Under the pieces are notes generated by a model. The model saw nothing but the letters and a program-made list of their open reading frames with translations, made no database searches and was not told the origin of the DNA. Shown here piece by piece: positions 1-5,390 of a stretch of 8,344 nt of DNA; position 1 is the stretch's first letter; each line of letters begins with the position of its first letter. The stretch comes from Archaeoglobus sp. (lineage in GTDB: Archaea; Halobacteriota; Archaeoglobi; Archaeoglobales; Archaeoglobaceae): NCBI GenBank assembly GCA_003978865.1, contig QNXS01000089.1, positions 1 to 8,344 of the forward strand, in the 5' to 3' direction. The translations under genes and the position numbers were made by a program.

Positions 1-70
1 CACGGCCGGGATTTGAACCCGGGACCTCGTGCTTACCAAGCACGCGCTCCACCAGCTGAGCTACCGTGGC
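1..70 (-). tRNA. tRNA-Thr (anticodon GGU), 3' end cut by the window edge
   Basis: Read on the minus strand, positions 70 down to 1 fold as a tRNA. The 5' acceptor strand is GCCACGG. The D arm is GCUC/GAGC with an 8-nt loop. The anticodon stem CGUGC/GCACG encloses the loop UUGGUAA, giving anticodon GGU (threonine, ACC/ACU codons). A 5-nt variable region and a T arm CCGGG-UUCAAAU-CCCGG follow. The 3' acceptor strand begins CCGUG and would continue GC plus the discriminator base just outside the window, so about three bases are missing. No intron is seen in the anticodon loop. The gene is transcribed away from the divergent nreA gene. Confidence 0.97.
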
Positions 71-96
71 TTACAATTTCAGGATTTCAACGGTGA

Positions 97-110
97 TTAA
101 AAAACTTTAT
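97..110 (-). promoter_or_regulatory. Probable box A (TATA-like) promoter of the tRNA-Thr gene
   Basis: On the minus strand this AT-rich stretch reads ATAAAGTTTTTTAA. Its centre is about 30 nt before the tRNA 5' end at 70, the spacing expected for archaeal TBP/TFB promoters with a transcript starting a few bases before the mature tRNA. The same AT-rich stretch could also serve the divergent nreA gene, because its plus strand contains ACTTTATG at 104-111, but that is weaker. Confidence 0.5.
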
Positions 111-170
111 GCTCAGCTTTCTACCGTTAGAAGCAAAAAGACTTAATTAACTACAGAGGAATTAGCTGCT

Positions 171-1319
171 GTGCATCTCTGTCTAAGATGCAAGGGCAAG
201 TTACTCTGCGGGAGAAAGAAATGTCTGTTCAGTATCGATAGTAGAGTGAAGATAAATGATCTTGGAGCTACACCACCATCAGTGTTTGTTGGTAGAATGG
301 GCTACCCAAAAGTGTTTGTTGGTCCAATTCTCTCTCCTCGTGAAAATCCGGAACTTTTTGATTCGCCTTGGACATGGAAAAGTGTGGAGGAAGTTGTAAA
401 ACTCAGAATGAATGTGGCAAGAGGAATGAAAGTAATGAGAGTTGAATCCGCAACAAATCCAGATAAATATTTAATAGAGCTACAAGAAGCTGTTGCCTCA
501 ATTAAACATGTTGGCGTAGATGTACTTGGAGAACTGGTAAGAAAGGTAAAATTTGACCCCATAATCAAGCCAGCTGGTTTATGCATTAAAATTGAAAGCT
601 TCAAGCTCGAAGATAGCCCCAAGATTCCGGTAAAAGTGGAAAAGCTGTATTTTGATGATGTCTGCGCAAAAAATGCGGTTTTTGAGCTGTATAAAAAAGG
701 ATTCAACGACTACTACATCCAGAAGATTTTTTCGGCGGGTATGCTCGGAGAGACAAAAAGGAGAAAGCTCGTTCCAACAAGGTGGAGTATAACGGCTGTT
801 CACGACATGATAGCTGAGAATTTGAAACATGAAATTATGGAATACAAAGAGAGCAATACTTTCCAACTGTACGAATACAAGCATTTCGGAAATATTTTCT
901 CTGTTATACTATGTCCGGGAGACTACTTTTTCAAGCTTGTTGAAGTTTGGAGAGGTGGTACTGTATGGAGTGAAACTGAGTGGATTGGCTACGATGAAGA
1001 ATTTGTGAGAAAGAGAAAGTATTCAAAACTATCGGGAGGTTACTATGCTGCAAGACTTCCGGTTCTAGAACATCTGCACAAAATAAGGAGAAAAGCTGGA
1101 GCAATCGTTTTAAGAGAAATAACTCCAGAATATACACTACCTCTCGGAGTGTGGGTTGTGGAAGAGGGTGTAAGAAAAGCTTTAAGTGGAAAATCTAAGA
1201 TATTTGATTCTCTTGAGAGCGCTTTGAAAAATGCTGAGGTAAGAGTTTCAGAAAGTATTTGGAGATGGATTGGCATTAAGCAAACTTCGCTTGCGGATTT
1301 CTGTAAATTTGAAAATTAA
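171..1319 (+). CDS. nreA: Nre family archaeal DNA repair protein (NreA type)
   Basis: This 382-aa protein matches the archaeal Nre family (Nre_N plus Nre_C, formerly DUF650/DUF651). In Haloferax NreA has been linked to DNA damage repair. The N-terminus has a likely zinc-binding set C4-x2-C7-x5-C13-x4-C18. The family hallmark PPSVFVGRMGYPKV lies at residues 35-48, followed by VGPILSP. The far C-terminus, Q371-T-S-L374-A-D-F377, resembles a PIP box, the motif that docks proteins on the PCNA sliding clamp; the usual second aromatic is a cysteine (C378). The start is GTG at 171, with GAGGA at 156-160 as a possible Shine-Dalgarno site. This start keeps the cysteine motif right at the N-terminus, as expected for the family, and no nearer in-frame start exists upstream. 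The gene is divergent from tRNA-Thr and followed by a 97-nt AT-rich spacer. The family assignment is secure; the exact biochemical activity is not known from sequence. Confidence 0.9.
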   Translation: MHLCLRCKGKLLCGRKKCLFSIDSRVKINDLGATPPSVFVGRMGYPKVFVGPILSPRENPELFDSPWTWKSVEEVVKLRMNVARGMKVMRVESATNPDKYLIELQEAVASIKHVGVDVLGELVRKVKFDPIIKPAGLCIKIESFKLEDSPKIPVKVEKLYFDDVCAKNAVFELYKKGFNDYYIQKIFSAGMLGETKRRKLVPTRWSITAVHDMIAENLKHEIMEYKESNTFQLYEYKHFGNIFSVILCPGDYFFKLVEVWRGGTVWSETEWIGYDEEFVRKRKYSKLSGGYYAARLPVLEHLHKIRRKAGAIVLREITPEYTLPLGVWVVEEGVRKALSGKSKIFDSLESALKNAEVRVSESIWRWIGIKQTSLADFCKFEN

Positions 1320-1402
1320 AATTAATTAAAAAATTAATTAAAGCTAATAATTACTAATAATTAACTATAATTAATTAAATTAAAAATTAATCTGTAATCT
1401 TT
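1320..1402. repeat. AT-rich spacer with TTAATTAA palindromes and a 10-bp tandem repeat
   Basis: The spacer between nreA and the CYTH gene is almost entirely A and T. ATTAATTAAA occurs three times (1321-1330, 1333-1342, 1370-1379), each containing the 8-bp palindrome TTAATTAA. CTAATAATTA is repeated in perfect tandem at 1344-1353 and 1354-1363. A TATA-like ACTATAATT near 1364-1372 could be box A for the downstream gene, with a transcript start near 1395. One further TTAATTAA lies at 143-150, before nreA. The repeats could bind a regulator or an architectural chromatin protein, or simply reflect low complexity. Confidence 0.6.
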
Positions 1403-1410
1403 GAGGAGTG
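1403..1410 (+). promoter_or_regulatory. Shine-Dalgarno site that sets the CYTH gene start at ATG 1417
   Basis: GAGGAGTG ends 6 nt before ATG 1417. An in-frame GTG at 1408 lies inside this site and is therefore unlikely to be the true start. Confidence 0.7.
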
Positions 1411-1416
1411 GAAAAA

Positions 1417-1944
1417 ATGATAGAGGTTGAAGTGAAGTACAGACTGGCGTGTGAAGAACTAAAAACTGTGGAGAGAAAACTTGAAGAACTCGGATTTAAA
1501 TTTGTGATTGAGAAGCTTGAAGAAGATCTATACTTTAACTCACCAGTTAGGGATTTCGGTAAAAGTGATGAAGCTTTGAGACTAAGAAGAGATAATGAGG
1601 GCGTTAAACTGACTTACAAAGGAAGAAAGCTTGACAGCACAACAAAAACTAGGGAAGAACTGACTGTGAACGTTAGCGATTTTGAAGAAATGAAAAAAAT
1701 TCTCGGCAGACTTGGGTTCGTTCCCGTTGGAAAAGTAAGGAAAAAGAGGAAAGTTTACAGGCAAGGTGATGTTGTAGCTTGCTTAGATGTTGTTGAAGAA
1801 CTTGGGTGTTTTATCGAGTTTGAGATTGATGTTGAAGACCCTAAAGAAGTCGAAAATTCCAAGTGCAGATTAGCGGAGATTGCAAGTAAAATGGGAGTTG
1901 AAGGGAGTATAACGAAGTCTTACCTTGAAATGCTAATTTTTTGA
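1417..1944 (+). CDS. cyaB: CYTH-domain protein, class IV adenylyl cyclase (CyaB) type
   Basis: This 175-aa protein spans a whole CYTH triphosphate-tunnel domain. The signature ExExK is E3-V-E5-V-K7. Basic and acidic residues expected to line the tunnel follow: R55 and R57 in ALRLRR, K68 in LTYKG, R79-E80-E81, and K106/R108 with further basic residues to R111. The class IV cyclase-like segment LDVVEELG at 123-130 continues as F132-I-E134-F-E136, and SYLEML lies near the C-terminus. Known members convert ATP to cAMP, but other CYTH enzymes hydrolyse thiamine triphosphate or tripolyphosphate, and archaeal members are mostly untested, so the substrate is uncertain. A cytoplasmic location is expected, as no signal peptide or membrane helix is seen. 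The start is ATG 1417, six bases after a strong Shine-Dalgarno site. The last four codons (1933-1944) overlap the converging minus-strand gene. Confidence 0.85.
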   Translation: MIEVEVKYRLACEELKTVERKLEELGFKFVIEKLEEDLYFNSPVRDFGKSDEALRLRRDNEGVKLTYKGRKLDSTTKTREELTVNVSDFEEMKKILGRLGFVPVGKVRKKRKVYRQGDVVACLDVVEELGCFIEFEIDVEDPKEVENSKCRLAEIASKMGVEGSITKSYLEMLIF

Positions 1945-2835
1945 TCTTCCAAACCAGACTCTATTCATAAATTTCCTGCAGTTATCATAGCTCATAGACC
2001 TTGCTATCTTTGCACACTTAACTTCATCCAGCAAGTGCGGAAACTGCCCTTCCTCAGGAACCATTTCTTCTTTACTAACAAGAGTTATGTATATTAGAGC
2101 TTGAGCCGCGAGTAACTCCACATCTCCATTAAATTCTTCTCCAATAATTTCCTTTATATAAATTTCTGTTAGCTCATTGCCGGGATTTTTTACGTAGTCT
2201 ATCCCCAGAGTATTTGCCACTTTCTCGACTATGTTTACACTGTCTACATTGCTAACTTCAGCTCTATTTTTTAATTCCTCTTCAAGCAGAAAGTGTATTT
2301 GACCCGCTTCAACCAAACAATTTTCGTTAATTTCTGCAATCTTATCCGCCCGCATTTTATCTCTCAAAACGAATCTCTTTGCGTCAGCTTTTGCAAATTT
2401 AAGTGTTGCTTCTACCACAGAATCAAAGTCTCTACTCATGAATGCTTCATGGTATTCTATCAGAGCTCCAGTGGCTTCTCTTTCCACCTTCAAAACTTTC
2501 TGGACAACTTCATTCTTTACATATTCATCGTAGCGATTTGCTTCCACTGCTTCGTGAATCCCCTCAACTATCTGCAAGTAAGGTTCGACTGGCAGGACTT
2601 TTAAACCTCTGTTCTTCAAGTCTAAAAGTGCCCTCATCAGGTGAACAGTGTACACGGGAAACGGTGTGTTAACCCACATTATATATTCATCAATATCCAT
2701 TTCCCCAGATAATAATTTGTTCAATTCCAATGTCATGGGCTCTTCAAGTACAAAATTTTTACATTTTCTCACCAGTCGTAGAAGTATCGGTAAAAACTCC
2801 ACCCTGTGAGAAACAAAGGCAATTAAAACTTGCAT
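1933..2835 (-). CDS. Uncharacterised protein, possibly TraB/Tiki/EreA-ChaN-like
   Basis: I do not recognise this 300-aa protein with certainty. It begins with a predicted beta-strand-like segment, VLIAFVSH (H10). FVLEEP follows (E31, E32), then VLPVEPY (E84), and after a long helical region R158-x2-M161 with ENCLVEAGQIHF (G178, H181). A histidine after the first strand, an early glutamate pair, and a later Arg...GxxH pattern recall the TraB/PrgY, Tiki, EreA and ChaN group. This match is by eye only. The C-terminal 70 residues hold no membrane helix, unlike many TraB proteins, and no signal peptide is visible, so a cytoplasmic protein is expected. The start is ATG 2835 with no Shine-Dalgarno site. 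A box A sits 26 nt upstream, which fits a leaderless mRNA. The gene is divergent from the YhbY-led ribosomal cluster and overlaps the end of the CYTH gene by 12 nt. Confidence 0.75.
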   Translation of the reverse strand: MQVLIAFVSHRVEFLPILLRLVRKCKNFVLEEPMTLELNKLLSGEMDIDEYIMWVNTPFPVYTVHLMRALLDLKNRGLKVLPVEPYLQIVEGIHEAVEANRYDEYVKNEVVQKVLKVEREATGALIEYHEAFMSRDFDSVVEATLKFAKADAKRFVLRDKMRADKIAEINENCLVEAGQIHFLLEEELKNRAEVSNVDSVNIVEKVANTLGIDYVKNPGNELTEIYIKEIIGEEFNGDVELLAAQALIYITLVSKEEMVPEEGQFPHLLDEVKCAKIARSMSYDNCRKFMNRVWFGRSKN

Positions 2836-2856
2836 ATACCAAGGAACGCACGGGAG

Positions 2857-2864
2857 TTATAAAT
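2857..2864 (-). promoter_or_regulatory. Box A promoter of the TraB-like gene (leaderless)
   Basis: On the minus strand this reads ATTTATAA, close to the archaeal TATA consensus. Its centre lies about 26 nt before ATG 2835, so transcription should start at or next to the start codon. The element is nearly symmetric and reads TTATAAAT on the plus strand, where it could also drive transcription from about 2887 towards yhbY with a 75-nt leader. Confidence 0.65.
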
Positions 2865-2920
2865 AGGATTCAGGATTGACACAGTGTGTGTATATCACAA
2901 TCACCATTTTCTAACAATTG

Positions 2921-2928
2921 CCACGTGG
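2921..2928. promoter_or_regulatory. Perfect 8-bp palindrome CCACGTGG just upstream of the yhbY promoter
   Basis: CCACGTGG ends 6 nt before the candidate box A at 2935-2942 and stands out in an AT-rich region. It could be an operator overlapping the TFB recognition region. A single short palindrome can also occur by chance. Confidence 0.25.
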
Positions 2929-2934
2929 TAAGAG

Positions 2935-2942
2935 TTTTTAAT
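2935..2942 (+). promoter_or_regulatory. Candidate box A for yhbY and the ribosomal gene cluster
   Basis: TTTTTAAT is centred about 26 nt before ATG 2964. This gene has no good Shine-Dalgarno site, so a leaderless transcript beginning at the start codon is likely. The match to the TATA consensus is modest. Confidence 0.45.
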
Positions 2943-2963
2943 CAGTTTGCAGTTTTGCGGGTT

Positions 2964-3197
2964 ATGAACAAGAGAACTTTAAAGACTGTAACTGTAAATG
3001 TTGGAAAAAGAGGGCTTACGGAAAACTTAATAAACGAGATAAATCTCCAGCTTGAAAAGCATGGAATAGTAAAAGTAAGAATGCTCCGTAGCTTTAGAAC
3101 CAAGGGTGATAGGAGAAAACTTGCCGAAGAAATAGAGTCTAAAATTAGGGGTGAGCTTGTAGATTTAAGGGGTTTCGTGTTAACAATCAAACGTTAA
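2964..3197 (+). CDS. YhbY/CRM-domain RNA-binding protein
   Basis: This 77-aa single-domain protein carries the CRM fold signature: the loop G14-K-R-G17 followed by LTENLINEI, then LVKV-like IVKVRML (residues 36-41), and the closing strand GFVLTIKR at 70-77. CRM proteins bind structured RNA. Bacterial YhbY associates with the pre-50S ribosome, and archaeal members sit next to ribosomal genes, as here, so a role in large-subunit assembly is the usual inference. The frame stays open upstream to a GTG at 2886, but the 26 extra residues do not look like the family, and a box A at 2935-2942 fits a start at ATG 2964. It is the first gene of a nine-gene block and lies 13 nt before rps19e. Confidence 0.88.
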   Translation: MNKRTLKTVTVNVGKRGLTENLINEINLQLEKHGIVKVRMLRSFRTKGDRRKLAEEIESKIRGELVDLRGFVLTIKR

Positions 3198-3198
3198 A

Positions 3199-3205
3199 GA
3201 GGTGA
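3199..3205 (+). promoter_or_regulatory. Shine-Dalgarno site setting the rps19e start at ATG 3211
   Basis: GAGGTGA matches the archaeal 16S rRNA 3' end and lies 5 nt before ATG 3211. An in-frame GTG at 3202 falls inside the site and is rejected as start. Confidence 0.7.
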
Positions 3206-3210
3206 ATTGT

Positions 3211-3660
3211 ATGACAACTGTGTATGATGTTCCGCCGGACGTGCTCATTCAAAGAGTTGCTGAAGTTCTTAAAGAAATAAAGGAAATAAAACCGCCGGAG
3301 TGGGCTAAGTTTGTGAAAACGGGGGTGCACAAGGAAAGGTCTCCCGAGCAGGACGATTGGTGGTACCTCAGAACTGCCGCAATTCTAAGAAAAGTTTATG
3401 TAAATCAGCCTGTTGGTCTGGAGAGACTCAGAACAGCTTATGGCGGAAGAAAGAGGAGAGGAGCAAAACCACCTAAGTTCAGAAAGGGTAGTGGGTCTGT
3501 AATCAGAAAGGCTTTGCAGCAGCTCGAGAGCGCTGGTTTAATTAAAAAAACTGAAGATGGCAGGGTTATTACGCCGGAAGGTATGGCTTTGCTCGACAGA
3601 GTTGCTGCTGAAGTAAAGAGAGAGCTTGTTGAGAGTATTCCGGCGCTGACTAAGTACTAA
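3211..3660 (+). CDS. rps19e: 30S ribosomal protein eS19
   Basis: This 149-aa protein is eS19 (S19e) of the small ribosomal subunit, found in archaea and eukaryotes and involved in maturation of the 30S/40S head. It starts TTVYDVPPDVLI and carries the diagnostic PPEWAKFVKTGVHKE segment. Next come DDWWYLRTAAILRKVY, a basic YGGRKRRGAKP loop and a winged-helix-like C-terminal half with IRKALQQLESAGLI. Length and all landmark segments agree with a complete protein. ATG 3211 is chosen because of the Shine-Dalgarno site at 3199-3205. It follows yhbY by 13 nt and precedes the PDCD5 gene by 38 nt. Confidence 0.97.
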   Translation: MTTVYDVPPDVLIQRVAEVLKEIKEIKPPEWAKFVKTGVHKERSPEQDDWWYLRTAAILRKVYVNQPVGLERLRTAYGGRKRRGAKPPKFRKGSGSVIRKALQQLESAGLIKKTEDGRVITPEGMALLDRVAAEVKRELVESIPALTKY

Positions 3661-3666
3661 GGTAAA

Positions 3667-3675
3667 CTTATTAAT
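3667..3675 (+). promoter_or_regulatory. Possible internal box A before the PDCD5-like gene
   Basis: CTTATTAAT is centred about 28 nt before ATG 3699, within the 38-nt gap after rps19e. It fits an internal, leaderless promoter in the ribosomal block. Only weak purine-rich sequence (GAGAGAAGAG, 3681-3690) is present as an alternative ribosome site. Confidence 0.4.
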
Positions 3676-3698
3676 CTTTTGAGAGAAGAGTGTTAAAT

Positions 3699-4040
3699 AT
3701 GGATGCTGATGAACTTGAAGAAATAAGGAAGAGAAAGTTAATGGAGTTGCAGGCTCAGAGAGAGAAGGAACTTGAGGAACTTCAGAGACAGCAGGAACTT
3801 CAGAGGCAGATCGAAGCTCAAAAAAGGGCAATCCTCAGGAAAATACTTGAACCCGAGGCTAAGGAGAGACTTGCAAGGGTTAGACTTGCCTATCCTGATA
3901 TTGCGGAGGCTGTAGAAAATCAGCTTGTGTACCTCGTCCAATCTGGAAGGCTTAACACCAAAATTAGCGATGAGATGATGAAGGAAATTTTGAGAAAGGT
4001 AATGCCAAAAAGAAGAGAAACAAAAATTATTAGAAAGTGA
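3699..4040 (+). CDS. PDCD5-like DNA-binding protein
   Basis: This 113-aa protein belongs to the PDCD5 (TFAR19) family of small archaeal and eukaryotic proteins annotated as DNA-binding. Residues 1-50 form a highly charged helix rich in Glu, Gln, Lys and Arg (ELEEIRKRKLMELQ and similar), followed by the compact core AILRKILEPEAKERLARVRL, then YPDIAEAVENQLVYL and a basic C-terminal tail ending KPKRR-like. Its cellular role in archaea is unclear; the constant position between eS19 and eL39 suggests a link with translation or ribosome-associated proteins. The start at ATG 3699 fits the family N-terminus (MDADELEEI). A GTG at 3690 adds only three residues. The stop codon overlaps the ribosome site of rpl39e. 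Confidence 0.93.
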   Translation: MDADELEEIRKRKLMELQAQREKELEELQRQQELQRQIEAQKRAILRKILEPEAKERLARVRLAYPDIAEAVENQLVYLVQSGRLNTKISDEMMKEILRKVMPKRRETKIIRK

Positions 4041-4049
4041 GGAGTTAAT

Positions 4050-4202
4050 ATGGGGAAGAAGACTGTTGGTGTTAAAAAAAGGCTTTCAAAATTCCACAAG
4101 CAGAACAGAAGGTGCCCTGTCTGGGTTACAATGAAAACGAACAGAAAGGTTTATGGAAGTCCAAAAAGGAGAAACTGGAGAAGTGGTAACCTTAAGGTCT
4201 GA
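4050..4202 (+). CDS. rpl39e: 50S ribosomal protein eL39
   Basis: This small 50-codon gene encodes a complete eL39, a very basic protein that lines the peptide exit tunnel of the archaeal/eukaryotic large subunit. The product begins MGKKTVGVKKRLSKFHKQNR and contains the expected VWVTMKTNRKV segment and the closing SPKRRNWRSGNLKV. Start ATG 4050 is preceded by GTGAGGAG (4037-4044), which includes the stop codon of the upstream gene, so the two genes are probably translationally coupled. It is followed after 13 nt by rpl31e, the usual partner. Its small size makes it easy to miss in automated calls. Confidence 0.96.
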   Translation: MGKKTVGVKKRLSKFHKQNRRCPVWVTMKTNRKVYGSPKRRNWRSGNLKV

Positions 4203-4215
4203 CCGGAGGTGAATT

Positions 4216-4482
4216 ATGGCGGAGGTATTAGTTGAGAGAGTCTATACTATAAGACTCAAACATAAGATGAAAAAATATCCAAGGTGGTTAAGGTCTAAGA
4301 AGGCAGTGAAGTACGTTAGAAACTTTCTCGCAAGGCATCTGAAAGCTGAAAAAGATAAAGTAAAGATAGATTCCAGTATAAATGAGAAAATATGGGAAAG
4401 GGGCGCCCAGAATCCTCCCTCAAAAATAAGAATAAGAGTTGTAAAGTTTGATGACGGAGTAGTAGAAGCTGAACTTGCATAG
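4216..4482 (+). CDS. rpl31e: 50S ribosomal protein eL31
   Basis: This 88-aa protein is eL31, which sits near the tunnel exit of the large subunit where SRP and nascent-chain chaperones bind. The family start is seen as ERVYTIRL, followed by the basic segment YPRWLRSKKAVKYVRNFLARH, then INEKIWERGAQNPPSKIRIRVVKF. An almost perfect Shine-Dalgarno sequence GGAGGTGA lies at 4205-4212, just before ATG 4216. Only 1 nt separates its stop (TAG, 4480-4482) from the aIF6 start, so the two are likely coupled. Confidence 0.97.
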   Translation: MAEVLVERVYTIRLKHKMKKYPRWLRSKKAVKYVRNFLARHLKAEKDKVKIDSSINEKIWERGAQNPPSKIRIRVVKFDDGVVEAELA

Positions 4483-4483
4483 T

Positions 4484-5143
4484 ATGACGGGTACTCTCCT
4501 CTCAATACGTGGAAATCCGATGATTGGACTGTACATTCGGGCAAGCGAGGAATTTGCTGTAGTTGGTGTTAGAGACAGTTTGGTTGTAGATATACTGAAA
4601 GAAAAGCTGGATATTGATGTAGTGACCACAACAATCGCAGGAAGTGAACTGGCTGGAGCAATGGTATCAGCAAATTCAAAGGGTATTGTTGTTTGCAGCC
4701 ATGCATCTTCTAAGGAGATAAACATTTTGAGTAAAATTGCAGAAGTACACGTTCTGGACACAAATATGACATGCTTGGGTAATGTAATTTGCATAAACGA
4801 TAAGGGGGCTATAGTACATCCAGAAGCTCATGAAAAAATAGAAAATGTTCTTAGAGATAAACTTGATGTAGAAGTTATGAGGGGAACTGTTGGCGGAATA
4901 AAAACAGTTGGAATGGCTGCTGCGGTAACGAACAGGGGTGGACTGGTGCATCCTAACGCCAATGACTGGGAAATCAGGAAAATAGAAAGGTGTCTCGGTA
5001 TAAGCGTTGAAAGGGGAACTGTAAACTTCGGGCAGGACATGGTTGGAGCGGGGTTGGTTGCTAATTCCAAAGGCTACATTGCCGGTGATGATACCACTGG
5101 TTTTGAGGTTGGAATTGTGGAACAGGCTCTTGGATTCGTGTAA
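4484..5143 (+). CDS. eif6: Translation initiation factor aIF6
   Basis: This 219-aa protein is archaeal IF6, which binds the large ribosomal subunit and prevents premature joining to the small subunit. The family's repeated alpha/beta (pentein) units show up as related segments: GIVVCSHASSKEI, GAIVHPEAHEKI, GGLVHPNANDWEI and a final GYIAGDDTTGFEV. The early motif NPMIGLYIRASEEFAVVG is typical. The chosen start ATG 4484 begins one base after the eL31 stop. No Shine-Dalgarno motif is seen at the usual distance, so initiation probably relies on termination-reinitiation after eL31. An alternative TTG at 4475 would add three residues. Length matches complete archaeal aIF6. Confidence 0.96.
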   Translation: MTGTLLSIRGNPMIGLYIRASEEFAVVGVRDSLVVDILKEKLDIDVVTTTIAGSELAGAMVSANSKGIVVCSHASSKEINILSKIAEVHVLDTNMTCLGNVICINDKGAIVHPEAHEKIENVLRDKLDVEVMRGTVGGIKTVGMAAAVTNRGGLVHPNANDWEIRKIERCLGISVERGTVNFGQDMVGAGLVANSKGYIAGDDTTGFEVGIVEQALGFV

Positions 5144-5161
5144 ATTTGAATTAAATTCGGT

Positions 5162-5171
5162 AAGTATATAA
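5162..5171 (+). promoter_or_regulatory. Strong internal box A before the eL20 (LX) gene
   Basis: AAGTATATAA is centred about 27 nt before ATG 5194. It gives an internal promoter for the eL20-prefoldin-FtsY part of the cluster. A perfect 11-bp inverted repeat GAATTAAATTC (5148-5158) lies directly upstream and may belong to the control region. Confidence 0.55.
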
Positions 5172-5180
5172 CAGTTTCTT

Positions 5181-5187
5181 GGGGGTG
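5181..5187 (+). promoter_or_regulatory. Shine-Dalgarno-like site before eL20 ATG 5194
   Basis: GGGGGTG lies 6 nt before ATG 5194 and favours this start over the in-frame TTG at 5179. It would be absent from a transcript started by the box A at 5162-5171, so it should matter only in mRNA reading through from aIF6. Confidence 0.5.
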
Positions 5188-5193
5188 TTGCAC

Positions 5194-5379
5194 ATGTATG
5201 AGGTTAGGGGGTTCTTCAAGATAGGAAATCAGTGGAAAAAGTTCAGAAAAATTGTAGATGCACACAATGAGAAGTTTGCTGTTGAAAAGACGTATTCGAT
5301 TCTCGGTAGCAACCACAAAGTCAGGAGAAATATGATAAAAATCGAAAAAGTGGAAAAAGTAGAAACTAAAGCAAGTTGA
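5194..5379 (+). CDS. rplX: 50S ribosomal protein eL20 (L18a/LX)
   Basis: This 61-aa protein matches the archaeal LX (eL20, formerly L18a) family of the large subunit. It starts MYEVRGFFKIGNQWKKFRK, continues with NEKFAVEKTYSILGSNHKVRR, and ends on IKIEKVEKVE. The archaeal protein corresponds to one of the two halves of the longer eukaryotic eL20, so its short length is normal. The start ATG 5194 gives the canonical MYEVRG N-terminus. It follows aIF6 after 50 nt containing a promoter. Its stop codon overlaps the ribosome site of the prefoldin gene, and this order (aIF6, LX, prefoldin alpha, FtsY) is common in archaea. Confidence 0.92.
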   Translation: MYEVRGFFKIGNQWKKFRKIVDAHNEKFAVEKTYSILGSNHKVRRNMIKIEKVEKVETKAS

Positions 5380-5390
5380 TGGTGGTTTAA

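Noticed and set aside
71..170. Possible small RNA (C/D box) between tRNA-Thr and nreA
   Set aside because: No convincing pair of C (RUGAUGA) and D (CUGA) boxes with proper spacing was found on either strand.
302..1276. Several minus-strand open frames opposite nreA
   Set aside because: They have no recognisable protein features and no ribosome sites, and nreA is clearly the coding strand.
1320..1402. CRISPR-like array
   Set aside because: The repeats are only 10 bp, AT-only and without regular unique spacers, and no cas gene is present.
2886..2963. An upstream GTG start extending yhbY by 26 residues
   Set aside because: The added residues do not resemble the CRM family, and a box A within this stretch points to ATG 2964.
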